From Oceanobacillus damuensis (lineage in GTDB: Bacteria; Bacillota; Bacilli; Bacillales; Amphibacillaceae), in contig NZ_KV392042.1 of assembly GCF_001618145.1 (NCBI RefSeq), forward strand, positions 207,279 to 271,278: a stretch of DNA of 64,000 nucleotides. Direction: 5' to 3'. The translations under genes and the position numbers were made by a program. This document shows, one piece after another, positions 26,254 through 35,620 of this stretch. A model generated the notes under the pieces. That model did not search any database, was not told the DNA's origin, and saw only the letters and a list, made by a program, of their open reading frames with translations. Each line of letters begins with the position of its first letter. Positions within the stretch are counted from its first letter, which is position 1.

Positions 26254-27974
26254 AAGGATTAGGATCTGTCATCACGGTGTTGCTTAAGGAAAAAAGGGAT
26301 ATTATTTTATCCATTATCTGCGGGGTTCTTGCCGGTATTACGTCTGTAGGTCTCTTTTCATCAAGTGGCTATCTTATATCGCAGGCGGCATTGGCACCGC
26401 CAATATACACATTAATGGTTCTCGTAGCCGTCGTGAAGCTGCTCGGAATCATATCTGCAGTGAGCAGGTATGGCGAGAGATATTTTTCCCATCGCGGGAC
26501 CTTTACTATGCTCAGCAATTTGCGTGTGTCATTTTATGAAAAAATGGAACCACTTGTCCCAGCAATCTTTCAGAAATATCGAAGTGGAGATTTATTAGCA
26601 AGAATCGTTGGAGATATAGAGACATTGCAAAATTACTTCCTACGTGTCTTCTACCCTCCAATCGTCATTGTCCTTGTATTTCTTGTAACTATATTTTTCA
26701 CGTCAATCTTTTCACTCGAAGCCGCACTGATTATCCTTGCAGGCTTGCTCTTGACCACCTTTATCGTACCTGCTCTTTTCGGGTGGAGACAGCAAAACAT
26801 TGACAGGAGGGTGAGGGAAAGCAGGGGAGAATTATCTACGGAGGTTACGGAATTTCTATATGGATTTAGAGATCTGAAAATCTACCAGCAAGTGAATAAA
26901 AAAGAATCGGAACTGCTTCACTCATCCGATGCTTATTTGGAAGAGCAGGAGCGGGAAAATTTCCAAAAAATATTCAGTGAGTCAGTGAACACCTTTGTAT
27001 CATTACTTGTTTCCGTTTCCGTACTTGCTGTTGGAGCATATTTGGTTACAACAGGTCAATTAAACGGCGTATTTCTCGCCCTGCTTGTCATGATTTCATT
27101 GACAGTATTTGAAAATACGACGGCAATGGCAATTTATCCAAGTTATCTTCAGGATAGCCGACAAGCTGTATCAAGATTGGATACAGTTGTGAATGATCAA
27201 GAATATCACCTGCCAGATAATAATAATGATACGGTCATGAAGGGAATTGCCCCTTCCGTGGAGGTAAAAAACATGTGCTTTTCCTTTCCGGGAGAAAAAA
27301 GGAACACGCTGAAAGATATTTCCTTTTCTTTGCCTGAAGGATCGAAAACAGCGATTGTAGGTGCAAGCGGTTCCGGAAAATCGACAATCATGCAATTGCT
27401 ATTGAAAATTTATCCGCCCAGTGATGGCATGATTGCCTACAATCAACAATCAATCGAAAAGCTCTCCCAGGAAACGATTTGGGAAAACGTGAATGTTGTC
27501 CTGCAATCCAATCATTTTTTCTACGGAACGGTTCGAGAAAATCTTGAACTTGCAAAGGGTGGATTAAATGAGGAGGAAATGCAACACATCCTGCGAAATG
27601 TACAACTTGATCATCTGTCTTTAGATGATCAAGTCATGGAAAAAGGTGGAAACCTCTCTGGTGGAGAGAAACAACGTTTAGCCCTTGCACGTGCAATGCT
27701 TCGGAGAGCACCTTTCTGGTTATTGGATGAGCCAACCTCATCGGTCGATGCTGTAACGGAGAAGGAGCTTTATGATCGACTTCTTGAACTTGCGCAAGAT
27801 GATACTGTAGTTCTTATCAGCCATCGCTTGACAGGTCTTGAAAAGATGGACCAAATTATTGTAATGGAACAGGGCCTGATCATCGAACAGGGGACTTATG
27901 ATGAATTGATGGGAAGAAAAGGTTATTTTTATCAGATGAAGGAAATTGAGCAGAGTGTATTTGGAGGAGAATGA
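26250..27974 (+). CDS. cydC: thiol reductant ABC exporter, CydC subunit
   Basis: A 574-aa ABC half-transporter, partner of CydD. Membrane domain to about residue 325 (SSGYLISQAALAPPIYTLMV, SRYGERYFSHRGTFTMLSNLR are CydC hallmarks), then an ATPase with Walker A GASGSGKST, signature NLSGGEKQRLALARAM, Walker B FWLLDEPT and LISHRL. Start overlaps the cydD stop (ATGA), so the two are coupled. In B. subtilis naming this is CydD. The genes for the oxidase itself lie convergent, just downstream on the other strand. Confidence 0.93.
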   Translation: MKGLGSVITVLLKEKRDIILSIICGVLAGITSVGLFSSSGYLISQAALAPPIYTLMVLVAVVKLLGIISAVSRYGERYFSHRGTFTMLSNLRVSFYEKMEPLVPAIFQKYRSGDLLARIVGDIETLQNYFLRVFYPPIVIVLVFLVTIFFTSIFSLEAALIILAGLLLTTFIVPALFGWRQQNIDRRVRESRGELSTEVTEFLYGFRDLKIYQQVNKKESELLHSSDAYLEEQERENFQKIFSESVNTFVSLLVSVSVLAVGAYLVTTGQLNGVFLALLVMISLTVFENTTAMAIYPSYLQDSRQAVSRLDTVVNDQEYHLPDNNNDTVMKGIAPSVEVKNMCFSFPGEKRNTLKDISFSLPEGSKTAIVGASGSGKSTIMQLLLKIYPPSDGMIAYNQQSIEKLSQETIWENVNVVLQSNHFFYGTVRENLELAKGGLNEEEMQHILRNVQLDHLSLDDQVMEKGGNLSGGEKQRLALARAMLRRAPFWLLDEPTSSVDAVTEKELYDRLLELAQDDTVVLISHRLTGLEKMDQIIVMEQGLIIEQGTYDELMGRKGYFYQMKEIEQSVFGGE

Positions 27975-27987
27975 CGGTTTCTTGCGG

Positions 27988-28085
27988 AAATGCCGAAGTT
28001 TACGGTAAAATGGCCGAAGTTTAAAAAGAAAATGCCGAAGATCCCGAGAAAAAGCCATAGTTCACAAAATAAATGCCATAGTTTA
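27988..28085 (+). repeat. array of five imperfect ~21-base repeats
   Basis: Units beginning TGCCGAAGTTTACGGTAAAA recur at 27991, 28011, 28033, 28053 and 28074 (spacings 20, 22, 20, 21). The core is TGCC(G/A)(A/T)AG followed by an A-rich spacer, degrading to TGCCATAGTT in the last two. It starts right after the cydC stop. A 65-codon open frame across it (MPKFTVKWPKF) is probably a by-product of the repeat. Confidence 0.7.
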
Positions 28086-28143
28086 CAATTGGAGGCCATG
28101 GCTGACGAGCTCGCAACAGGTTTTTCCCGCATATCCAAAAGCA

Positions 28144-28181
28144 AGGGCATTCGCCAAGACATAGGCGAATGCCCTGTTTTT
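28144..28181. terminator. two-way terminator between cydDC and cydABS
   Basis: AGGGCATTCGCC and GGCGAATGCCCT form a 12-bp perfect stem with loop AAGACATA, followed by GTTTTT on the + strand. It can serve both convergent operons. Confidence 0.85.
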
Positions 28182-28298
28182 CTATAACAACTTGTTCTTA
28201 TTTACAGGTTCATCTTTACCGGCTGCCCAGAATGCAAGTGCGATTGCACCGATGATAATCAGAAAGGGAGCGACAAAGACTAGAAAGTCATTGATCAT
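28182..28298 (-). CDS. cydS: cytochrome bd oxidase small subunit CydS
   Basis: A 38-aa single-helix membrane protein too short for routine gene finding: MINDFLVFVAPFLIIIGAIA, then LAFWAAGKDEP and a Lys-rich tail. AAGGAG lies upstream with 7-8 bases spacing. It follows the cydB stop by 5 bases. The pattern (short N-terminus, APF, one helix, FW-x-x-x-K-D) matches CydS, the third subunit seen in the Geobacillus bd oxidase structure, which packs against CydA. It completes the cydA-cydB-cydS operon. Confidence 0.85.
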   Translation of the reverse strand: MINDFLVFVAPFLIIIGAIALAFWAAGKDEPVNKNKLL

Positions 28299-28303
28299 TT
28301 CGT

Positions 28304-29329
28304 TCACTCCTTCTTACTATTATTTCCTTGCACATAATTCTTATCAAATAGAAACAGCTTCATTAATAAATACAACGATGGGAGCAGGAGAGCCATTCCC
28401 AGTATGAAGGCAATGATAAGTGAGATTGCCATTGCTGTATTGGTAAACCCTTCATATATTGTCAGGTAAGGGTAAAGCAAATACGGATAATGGGAAATAC
28501 CGTATGCGAAGAAGGCTAGAGCAAATTGTCCTACAAGCAGGCCAAATGCAACGCCATATCTTGTTCGTTTCCAGAGGAGCCAGACTGTTCCAATCCATAA
28601 TAGAAATGATAATCCAAACATCCACCATAAATCTATCATTCTGGAAAAATGTTCCTCATTATGGAAGCTTAGCTCATAAATAATGCCACTAGCTGCAATA
28701 ATCAGTGGTACAGACCATCCGATTGCATATTTTCGCATGAGTTCTGTGGCATTGTCATCACCTGTTTTAAAAGCATACCAAGTGAGGAATACCGCTGATA
28801 TATACAGTACTGCTGCAATACTGAGCACAACGATAGACCATGTTAATGGGCTGGTGAACAGTGCTGCATAATCAAGTACAGGATTATCGTCTACGATTGA
28901 TACAAATCCACCTTCTGAAATTGTCAGCACAATAGATAATGATGCAGGGATGAGCAATCCTGACGCTCCATACATAAAGGCATACCCTTTGTGCCCTCTT
29001 GCCCCATAGGATTCAAAAGCATAATAGGAACCGCGGATTGCCAGTAATATTAAACCGATACTTCCCGGAACGAGAAGTATCGTTCCGAAGTAGTATGCAG
29101 TCTGTGGAAAGAAACCAACTATACCTACAAAAAAGAATACGAAAAATACATTTGTAACCTCCCAAACAGGGGAAAGATAGCGCTGAATGACTTTGGACAG
29201 GATGTGCTGTTTTCCTGTAATGATACTGTGGGCATTAAAGAACCCCGCACCATAATCGATGGAACCAACAATGACATACCCAAACAGGAATAGCCAAAGT
29301 ACTGAAATTCCAATCAGCTCTAAACTCAT
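28304..29329 (-). CDS. cydB: cytochrome bd ubiquinol oxidase subunit II
   Basis: A 341-aa polytopic protein (about nine membrane helices) that pairs with CydA. The N-terminus LIGISVLWLFLFGYVIVGSID and GYVIVGSIDYGAGFF are typical of CydB, as are RGSYYAFESYGARG and LTWYAFKTGDD. It carries no haem itself but holds the structure. The start overlaps the cydA stop by 4 bases and cydS follows. Confidence 0.93.
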   Translation of the reverse strand: MSLELIGISVLWLFLFGYVIVGSIDYGAGFFNAHSIITGKQHILSKVIQRYLSPVWEVTNVFFVFFFVGIVGFFPQTAYYFGTILLVPGSIGLILLAIRGSYYAFESYGARGHKGYAFMYGASGLLIPASLSIVLTISEGGFVSIVDDNPVLDYAALFTSPLTWSIVVLSIAAVLYISAVFLTWYAFKTGDDNATELMRKYAIGWSVPLIIAASGIIYELSFHNEEHFSRMIDLWWMFGLSFLLWIGTVWLLWKRTRYGVAFGLLVGQFALAFFAYGISHYPYLLYPYLTIYEGFTNTAMAISLIIAFILGMALLLPSLYLLMKLFLFDKNYVQGNNSKKE

Positions 29330-30666
29330 GATGGCTCACCCCCTTGCAGTTTTTCGAGTTCTTTTTCCACTGGGTCGTTTTTGAAAATTTTCCGAAGCAC
29401 GACAACAGTCCCTATTCCTAGAACAAGATAAAGCCCTGCAAACAAAATGAACATATGTCCTACATAATCACTCGTTGTTGCAGCCTGATCAACCGTCATA
29501 ATGCCTCTTAAAATCCATGGTTGACGTCCACGCTCCGCAAGCCACCAGCCTGCTTCAATTGCAAGAAATGACAGTGGACCTCCAAGAACAATCAGCCAAC
29601 GGTACCATTGTGCTCTTACAAACGGCCACCCACGCCTGATTCCAAACCAATAAACAAGCGAGAGTCCAATCATAAATACACCAATCGTAACCATGATGGC
29701 GAAGTAATAATGAATAATCAATGGAGGCTGTTCCTCCTCAGGAAATTCATTCAGACCGGTTACTTCTGCTGAAGGGTATCCATGGGCAAGAATGCTAAGC
29801 ATAAGCGGAATCTCAATCGCATAGCTGATTTCCTGATTTTCATCGACTACCCCAAACATAATTAATGGGGCTTCATTTTCTGTTTCAAAATGCCATTCAG
29901 CTGCAGCAAGTTTTTCAGGCTGATATTCTGCTAAGTACTTACCGGAAAGGTCACCAAGCAAAGCCGTTGCTATAGCGAAGACAAGCCCGATTTTCATTGT
30001 CATATAAAGAGCCTTTTTATGATATACATGGTTGGAACCTTTAATTAACCTATAAGCCGCAATAGCTGCCAGCATAAATGCCACTGTCATGTAGGCTGTA
30101 GAAAGGACATGCGTCACTTTCGTCGGCATGGATGGATTGAACATAGCAGCAATTGGATTGGCATTTACCAGTTGGCCATTTACTATGTCGAAGCCAGCAG
30201 GTGAATTCATAAAGGAGTTCACAGCTGTAATAAAGAATGCTGACATACCCGCGCCGATTGCAACAGGAATCAGCAATAGAAAATGTTTTTTTGGATTATC
30301 AAAGCGATCCCAAGTATATAAGTATATTCCTAAGAAAATTGCTTCAAAAAAGAAAGCGAAAACTTCCATAAATAATGGCAGCGCAATGATGTTTCCGGCA
30401 AGTTCCATGAACTGCGGCCACAATAAAGAAAGCTGCAGTCCAATAGCTGTACCGGTTACAACCCCTACTGCAACTGTTACAACAAAGCCTTTCGCCCAGC
30501 GTCTTGCCATCATTATATAGTGCATATCATTCTTTTTGATACCGATCCACTGCGCAATCATAATCATGAGTGGCACCCCAACCCCGATGGTTGCATAGAT
30601 GATATGGAAGGACAGGGTTAGGAGGGTAAGTAATCTGCTGGCATATACCGGATCGTCAAACAACAA
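29326..30666 (-). CDS. cydA: cytochrome bd ubiquinol oxidase subunit I
   Basis: The haem-bearing catalytic subunit, 446 aa, which oxidises quinol and reduces oxygen to water at high affinity. Visible landmarks: N-terminal RLLTLLTLSFHIIYATIGVG with the haem b595 axial His, GTAIGLQLSLLWPQF, LAAIAAYRLIKG, the conserved GRQPWILRGIMTVDQA near the C-terminus. The Q-loop is short, as in Bacillus. RBS GGAGG is 6-8 bases before the ATG. I looked for a Rex operator (TTGTGAA-N-TTCACAA) upstream and found only a half site. Confidence 0.95.
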   Translation of the reverse strand: MLFDDPVYASRLLTLLTLSFHIIYATIGVGVPLMIMIAQWIGIKKNDMHYIMMARRWAKGFVVTVAVGVVTGTAIGLQLSLLWPQFMELAGNIIALPLFMEVFAFFFEAIFLGIYLYTWDRFDNPKKHFLLLIPVAIGAGMSAFFITAVNSFMNSPAGFDIVNGQLVNANPIAAMFNPSMPTKVTHVLSTAYMTVAFMLAAIAAYRLIKGSNHVYHKKALYMTMKIGLVFAIATALLGDLSGKYLAEYQPEKLAAAEWHFETENEAPLIMFGVVDENQEISYAIEIPLMLSILAHGYPSAEVTGLNEFPEEEQPPLIIHYYFAIMVTIGVFMIGLSLVYWFGIRRGWPFVRAQWYRWLIVLGGPLSFLAIEAGWWLAERGRQPWILRGIMTVDQAATTSDYVGHMFILFAGLYLVLGIGTVVVLRKIFKNDPVEKELEKLQGGEPS

Positions 30667-30892
30667 TGTAAATCCTCCTTTATTCGTTTACGATATTCTT
30701 GAGCATAGAAGTCTTTTAAGAAGACTAATTGACTGTGTGTATGGTTGTATACCTTCATTCTACCCTCATAGAGAGACAGCATGTGATTCATTTATGACGA
30801 ATTATCAACTTCATTTTGAAGTAATTGTGAACAGTAGACGCTTCAAAAGATGTATAAAATTAATTTACCCTAAGAGGCTCTTTATTAACCTT

Positions 30893-31657
30893 TTATTCCA
30901 GCTTGAAAGTATACTTGTTTTCCTTTTTGAAATGTCCTTTCTCATACGTCCGCTCCACAAAAGTAACGTTATAGCTCTTATCTATCAATAAAATAGTGGA
31001 AGAGCGAGTCCCATAGTCTGGAGTTCGGATAAAAAGAGGGGAAAGTTTTCTTTCGAGTTCTATGCCCACTCCAGTATGCGGCAATTCTTCATCTCCAGCC
31101 TCTTCAGCATCAGATACGATTTCAAACAGCTTATTGATCGTGATGTTTTTATTTTCATCCAAGTAATTCTTAAGTGCATGACGGCCTTTTATTACTTTTG
31201 GCCATGGAGTATTCAAAAAATGATTGCTGAGAGCATGTGTACCTGCCTGAATTCTGGAGATTTTGTCCTGAATATTATTATAATAATACAGTTGATCTGC
31301 ATCGCCGACGAGGACATTGAACCCAGCATAATCTTTTCGGTTAGTGCTCAGCGTCTGTAAATAATCTTCAGGTGACTCAAAGCTTTTCAAATAGTTGGTT
31401 ACAATTTCACCACGAGAAGTGTAGTTTTGCCCCTCCATGGCTGGATCCCGATAATTTGTCAACGCAGCGAACCGGCCGCTATTTGTGATGCCAAGCCATG
31501 TTCCCAAACCAATTAAATCCCTGCCGGCAAGTATTTCCGGGTGGTCTTCCCAGAAACCAGCCTCTTTCGTGGGACGAGCATAAAACTCATCCCGATTTGC
31601 TGCGATAACTAATTTATATTTGGAATGATTCTTCAATTGGAAATTGATTAGACACAT
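30893..31657 (-). CDS. NRDE/TANGO2 family protein
   Basis: A 254-aa protein of the NRDE (TANGO2) family: it begins MCLINFQ and carries the name motif AANRDEFYARPT at residues 19-30, plus AGRDLIGLGTWLGI, GRFAALTNYRDP and the C-terminal TRSSTILLID. Bacterial members are N-terminal-nucleophile hydrolase-like (Cys2) and of uncertain substrate; the eukaryotic relative is linked to haem trafficking. AAAGGAG lies upstream. Monocistronic. Confidence 0.88.
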   Translation of the reverse strand: MCLINFQLKNHSKYKLVIAANRDEFYARPTKEAGFWEDHPEILAGRDLIGLGTWLGITNSGRFAALTNYRDPAMEGQNYTSRGEIVTNYLKSFESPEDYLQTLSTNRKDYAGFNVLVGDADQLYYYNNIQDKISRIQAGTHALSNHFLNTPWPKVIKGRHALKNYLDENKNITINKLFEIVSDAEEAGDEELPHTGVGIELERKLSPLFIRTPDYGTRSSTILLIDKSYNVTFVERTYEKGHFKKENKYTFKLE

Positions 31658-31757
31658 TGTATAGTTTTCTCCTTTTTTCCTAATTATAGTTGGATAAGAA
31701 TTGTATTACCAAGAATCTGGATTTTAAATTAAACTGGCGGAAAGTGAAAAATAATGC

Positions 31758-31763
31758 TATACT
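31758..31763 (+). promoter_or_regulatory. extended -10 promoter for a candidate small RNA
   Basis: TG-C-TATACT (31755-31763) is an extended -10 element; no good -35 is seen. Transcription would begin near 31770, ahead of a structured stretch that ends at a terminator. Confidence 0.45.
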
Positions 31764-31769
31764 TAATGA

Positions 31770-31896
31770 GCGATGAGCTGATTTGTGTAAGACGGAAGGA
31801 TAACGCAATACATGTGAATGTGAACCACATGATCCTGCGCCACAATTATAAACGCAATGGAAAGAGGCTGACTTATATTTAAGTAGTCTCTTTTTT
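31770..31896 (+). ncRNA. candidate small RNA or rbsK leader
   Basis: About 125 bases without a credible gene. It has an extended -10 at its 5' end, an inner hairpin CATGTG/CACATG (around 31812-31832) and a terminal stem starting AAAGAGGCTGACTTA and closing TTAAGT..CTCTTTTTT (31861-31896), a good intrinsic terminator. It stops 130 bases before ribokinase, so it is either a stand-alone RNA or a leader that attenuates rbsK. I could not match it to a known riboswitch class. The rest of the 31658-32024 gap shows nothing else. Confidence 0.45.
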
Positions 31897-32024
31897 AGAT
31901 TTAAATTTGATATCGCATACAATCCTCCCGTGAGTACTAATGTGGCAAATCATATCATATTAAAGTGGCGCCAATGGGATTAATAGATTAATTTTTACAT
32001 ACAAAGTCAGGTTGAAGGGGTAAG

Positions 32025-32921
32025 ATGATGGCTGAAAAGAAAACAGTTTGTGTTGTGGGAAGTATTAATATGGATTTGACGGTCAAGACAGATAAAGTGC
32101 CGGAACAGGGTGAGACTGTATTAGGTCAAGATTTCGCTGCTTATCCTGGAGGTAAGGGTGCTAATCAGGCAGTGGCAGCTGCCAGGAGTGGCGCTCAGGT
32201 ACATATGATTGGAGCTGTTGGTGATGACTCTTTCGGAAAAACACTGCTCTCCCATCTGGAAAAGGAAGGAATCCATACAGATGGAATTCTTCAAAGCCCG
32301 GAATCTGCATCTGGTATTGCATCGATTATATTATCGGATAATGATAATCGGATAATTGTCGCTCCAGGTGCAAATAACTTGGTTACAAAGGAATGGATTG
32401 AACAACACAAGAACTTGATCAGTCAGAGTGATATTATTCTGCTGCAATTGGAAATCCCATTAGAGTCTGTACGCTATACAATTGAGATAGCAAATCGATT
32501 TCATGTGCCAGTCATATTAAATCCCGCACCATTCCAACCATTAAGTGATGAACTATTGCAGGGAGTAACCTATATCACACCAAATGAATTGGAAGCAAGG
32601 GCATTAACGGATAATTCGGCTTCTGCTTTATTTCAAGATAAGCTGATTGTTACGAGAGGGGATCAAGGTGTAAGCTTCTTTACCGGGGGGAAACATCTTT
32701 CTTTCCAGGGGTTCGATGTAGATGCAATTGACACGACAGGTGCTGGCGATACATTTAATGGCGTGCTTGCTTCTCAGTTGGCTTCCGGTAAAAGTTTAGA
32801 GAAATCTGTAGAGTATGCAAATGCTGCTGGTGCCCTCTCCGTTACAAAGGTTGGTGCCCAGAGTGGAATGCCTGCGATAATGGAGATAGAGGAGTTCCTG
32901 AAAAATCATCCACATAGATGA
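32025..32921 (+). CDS. rbsK: ribokinase
   Basis: A 298-aa PfkB-family kinase that phosphorylates D-ribose to ribose 5-phosphate. It has GSINMDLTVKTD at the start, YPGGKGANQAVAAARSG (PfkB signature 1), NPAPF, and DTTGAGDTFNGVLASQLA (signature 2 with the catalytic Asp and anion hole). Length and motifs are normal. No other rbs transport or regulator gene is adjacent, unusual since rbsK is often in an rbsRKDACB operon. ATG 32025 or 32028; GAAGGGG precedes. Confidence 0.92.
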   Translation: MMAEKKTVCVVGSINMDLTVKTDKVPEQGETVLGQDFAAYPGGKGANQAVAAARSGAQVHMIGAVGDDSFGKTLLSHLEKEGIHTDGILQSPESASGIASIILSDNDNRIIVAPGANNLVTKEWIEQHKNLISQSDIILLQLEIPLESVRYTIEIANRFHVPVILNPAPFQPLSDELLQGVTYITPNELEARALTDNSASALFQDKLIVTRGDQGVSFFTGGKHLSFQGFDVDAIDTTGAGDTFNGVLASQLASGKSLEKSVEYANAAGALSVTKVGAQSGMPAIMEIEEFLKNHPHR

Positions 32922-32945
32922 AAAAATTCTATTATATTTTCACTA

Positions 32946-32974
32946 TTGACATAAGTTCTATTACTATCCATAAT
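32946..32974 (+). promoter_or_regulatory. sigma-A promoter of proBA
   Basis: TTGACA, 17-base spacer, CATAAT (32969-32974). It lies just before the T-box leader. Confidence 0.7.
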
Positions 32975-32989
32975 GATATCAACAATATC

Positions 32990-33225
32990 GAACGTTAATG
33001 AAGGAATAGTATGAGGAAATTGGTATGAAAGAGAGCGGGATTTAACAGCTGAAAGATCCCGTCATATTCAAGCTTCAGAACCTGCCTTCAGAGTCTCATG
33101 CCAAAACATGGGCGCTTATCCAGCGTTATGGATTTGAGTGGAATGTGCATACATTCAAGTAATGGTGGTACCGCGGAAGCAAAGTTCTTTCGTCCTTATA
33201 ATTAGGGATGATTGGGCTTTTTTTC
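32990..33225 (+). promoter_or_regulatory. T-box riboswitch (tRNA-Pro) upstream of proBA
   Basis: Leader RNA that reads uncharged tRNA. Stem I runs from about 33011 (ATGAG) to 33099 (CTCAT), preceded by the typical AATGAAGGAATAGTATGAG entry. A candidate specifier CCT (Pro, 33081-33083) lies on the 3' side of the specifier loop. The T-box AATGGTGGTACCGCGGAA is at 33161-33178; its TGGT can pair with the ACCA end of tRNA-Pro. A terminator (TCGTCC..GGGATGA, then seven T) is at 33190-33224. Low charged tRNA-Pro should switch on proline synthesis. Confidence 0.9.
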
Positions 33226-33253
33226 GTTTTAAAAAATTGTATAGGAGACATGC

Positions 33254-34366
33254 ATGATGAGTAAAAAACGAATTGTAGTCAAAATAGGGAGCAGTTCTTT
33301 AACAAATGATAAAGGTGAGATTGACCAGAAGAAAGTTAGTGATCATGTTCATGCATTGGCTGCGCTTCGCAAGGAAAATCATGAAGTGATCCTTGTATCT
33401 TCAGGGGCGGTGGCAGCTGGGTTTATAAAGCTCGGCTATTCTTCCAGACCAGTGACACTGAAAGGGAAGCAGGCAGCAGCTGCAATCGGACAAAGCCTAT
33501 TGATTCAAACTTATATCGAAAAGTTCAGCGAGTATCAAATTACCTCTGCACAGTTGCTATTAACGAGAAGTGATTTCTCCAACCGAGGGCGGTACAGGAA
33601 TGGTTATGCAACAATAATGGAATTGCTGGAGAGAGGTATTTTGCCAATCATTAATGAAAATGACACGGTTTCTGTTGAAGAATTGACATTTGGAGATAAT
33701 GATATGTTATCGGCATTGGTGAGCGGGTTTGTCCATGCTGACCAGTTGATCATTTTAACAGATATAAATGGCTTGTACAGTGGTAACCCAAGGACAAATC
33801 CTAATGCTGTGAAATACGATTTTTTGGAATCAATTACGGACGAGATGATTCACATGGCTGATACGAACGGATCGAAGGTTGGCACAGGGGGCATGAAATC
33901 AAAATTAATGGCTGCCAAAACAGCTACTTCACTTGGTGTACCTGTTTTTATCGGCCATGGGAAAGGTAATGGGAAACTTCTTCAAATAATAAGAGGCGAA
34001 GGGGATGGTACCTATATTTCGGGTCATCGAAACGGTCCCATCAATACGAGAAGGCAATGGATCGATCTGCACTCCCAATCAATGGGGAAACTATTTGTTG
34101 ATCAGGGAGCTGAAGAGGCTATTCTATATCATGGAAGCAGCCTGCTTTCGCCAGGAATTTTTAAAGTTACTGGGAGATTTGAGAAGGGGGATGTCGTGCA
34201 AGTGTATGGCGTAAATCGATTGCTTGGAAAAGGCCAGGTAAGATGTTCCTCAGAAGATTTAAATAGGCTGCTGGACAATGAAAAAGATATGATTTTACCT
34301 TCAATTGAAGTAATCCACCGTGATGGCTGGGTGGGAGCGAATAAAACAGGGGAGGAATTACAATGA
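33254..34366 (+). CDS. proB: glutamate 5-kinase
   Basis: First enzyme of proline synthesis: ATP-dependent phosphorylation of glutamate. 370 aa: amino-acid-kinase domain ([53 protein letters not shown]) plus a C-terminal PUA domain from about 280 ([20 protein letters not shown]). The T-box leader upstream links it to proline supply. Start ATG 33254 or 33257; AGGAG is 6 or 9 bases upstream. It overlaps proA by 4 bases. Bacilli also use proline as an osmolyte, but T-box control suggests the anabolic set. Confidence 0.95.
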   Translation: MMSKKRIVVKIGSSSLTNDKGEIDQKKVSDHVHALAALRKENHEVILVSSGAVAAGFIKLGYSSRPVTLKGKQAAAAIGQSLLIQTYIEKFSEYQITSAQLLLTRSDFSNRGRYRNGYATIMELLERGILPIINENDTVSVEELTFGDNDMLSALVSGFVHADQLIILTDINGLYSGNPRTNPNAVKYDFLESITDEMIHMADTNGSKVGTGGMKSKLMAAKTATSLGVPVFIGHGKGNGKLLQIIRGEGDGTYISGHRNGPINTRRQWIDLHSQSMGKLFVDQGAEEAILYHGSSLLSPGIFKVTGRFEKGDVVQVYGVNRLLGKGQVRCSSEDLNRLLDNEKDMILPSIEVIHRDGWVGANKTGEELQ

Positions 34367-35610
34367 GTGAAGTGATTCAAAAAGGTAAAGCTGCCAAGTC
34401 TGCAAGTTATCTGTTGACGGGAGTGACAACGGAAGAAAAAAACACGGCACTACGTTTCATTGCAGAACAACTGATAGCCGATCAGGATATTATTTTACAG
34501 GAGAATGGGAAGGATCTTGCTGAAGGGAAAGAAAAAGGGTTGACACAGGCAGTTCTGGATCGGATTATGCTGAACAGGGAACGGTTAAAGGGCATTGCAG
34601 AGGGCATTGGGCAGGTCATTGATCTTGAAGATCCTATTGGTGAAGTACTGGAAACGATTGAGAAGGATAACGGGCTTTGCATTCAGAAAAAGCGGGTGCC
34701 AATTGGTGTTGTAGGAATGATATATGAGGCCAGGCCAAATGTGACGATTGATGCAGCCACACTTACGTTGAAAACAGGAAATGCAGTGATTCTACGGGGA
34801 AGCTCTTCTGCAAGAAATTCGAATATTGCGCTTGTTAAATCCATTCACCGTGCATTGGAGAAAAGCAAAATTCCAGTCGATGCAGTCCAGTTAATTGAGG
34901 ACACCAGCAGAGAAACAGCTAAAGACCTTTTCCGTTTGAACGATTATTTGGATGTATTGATACCAAGAGGTGGCAAAAATCTAATCGATACTGTCGTCAG
35001 GGAAGCATCTGTACCTGTGATTGAAACAGGTGCAGGGAACTGTCATGTTTATATAGACGAGTCGGCTCAGCAGGAGATGGCAGAGCAAATTGTGCTGAAT
35101 GCAAAGCTGCAGCGCCCATCAGTTTGTAATGCCATTGAATCTATTTTGGTGCACCCAGAATGGTTTCGTGCATATGGAGAAGGACTATTAAAGAAGCTGG
35201 CAGAAAAAAATGTGGACGTTTATGCCGATGAACATGTCAGCGAAGTTTTTCCCCAAGCAATGAAAGCAACAGAAGAAGACTGGTCTAAAGAATACCTCGG
35301 TCTGGCTGTCAGTGTGAAACGAATTGATAACGTCACCGAAGCGATTCAGCATATAAACAAATATGGAACGAGACACTCAGAGGCAATCATTACGGAAGAC
35401 GAAACAAATGCACAGATGTTTTTACAGAATGTAGATGCTGCGGCGGTTTACCATAATGCCTCAACGAGATTTACAGATGGCTTTGAATTTGGGTACGGTG
35501 CTGAGATCGGAATCAGCACGCAAAAACTGCATGCAAGAGGCCCTATGGGATTGCAGGCATTAACATCAAGTAAATTCTTTGTTAGAGGACACGGTCAGAT
35601 CAGAAACTAA
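34363..35610 (+). CDS. proA: gamma-glutamyl phosphate reductase
   Basis: Second step of proline synthesis: NADPH-dependent reduction of glutamyl phosphate to glutamate semialdehyde. 415 aa of the aldehyde-dehydrogenase superfamily with [50 protein letters not shown] and the catalytic Cys in [11 protein letters not shown]. Overlaps proB (ATGA), so translation is coupled. Full length. No proC or proI is adjacent. Confidence 0.95.
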   Translation: MSEVIQKGKAAKSASYLLTGVTTEEKNTALRFIAEQLIADQDIILQENGKDLAEGKEKGLTQAVLDRIMLNRERLKGIAEGIGQVIDLEDPIGEVLETIEKDNGLCIQKKRVPIGVVGMIYEARPNVTIDAATLTLKTGNAVILRGSSSARNSNIALVKSIHRALEKSKIPVDAVQLIEDTSRETAKDLFRLNDYLDVLIPRGGKNLIDTVVREASVPVIETGAGNCHVYIDESAQQEMAEQIVLNAKLQRPSVCNAIESILVHPEWFRAYGEGLLKKLAEKNVDVYADEHVSEVFPQAMKATEEDWSKEYLGLAVSVKRIDNVTEAIQHINKYGTRHSEAIITEDETNAQMFLQNVDAAAVYHNASTRFTDGFEFGYGAEIGISTQKLHARGPMGLQALTSSKFFVRGHGQIRN

Positions 35611-35620
35611 TAAAAGCTAT

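Noticed and set aside
27988-28085. Possible CRISPR array
   Set aside because: Units are degenerate and contiguous, without unique spacers or cas genes nearby.
27990-28187. Open frame MPKFTVKWPKF..., 65 codons after cydC
   Set aside because: It is created by the repeat array (7-residue echo of the 21-base unit), has no RBS, and ends inside the terminator.
30667-30892. Rex (redox) operator upstream of cydA
   Set aside because: Only an ATTGTGAAC half-site was found; no inverted partner at the right distance.
31680-31922. 80-codon - strand frame between NRDE and rbsK
   Set aside because: No RBS, atypical composition; the DNA is better explained by the promoter, hairpin and terminator of an RNA on the + strand.
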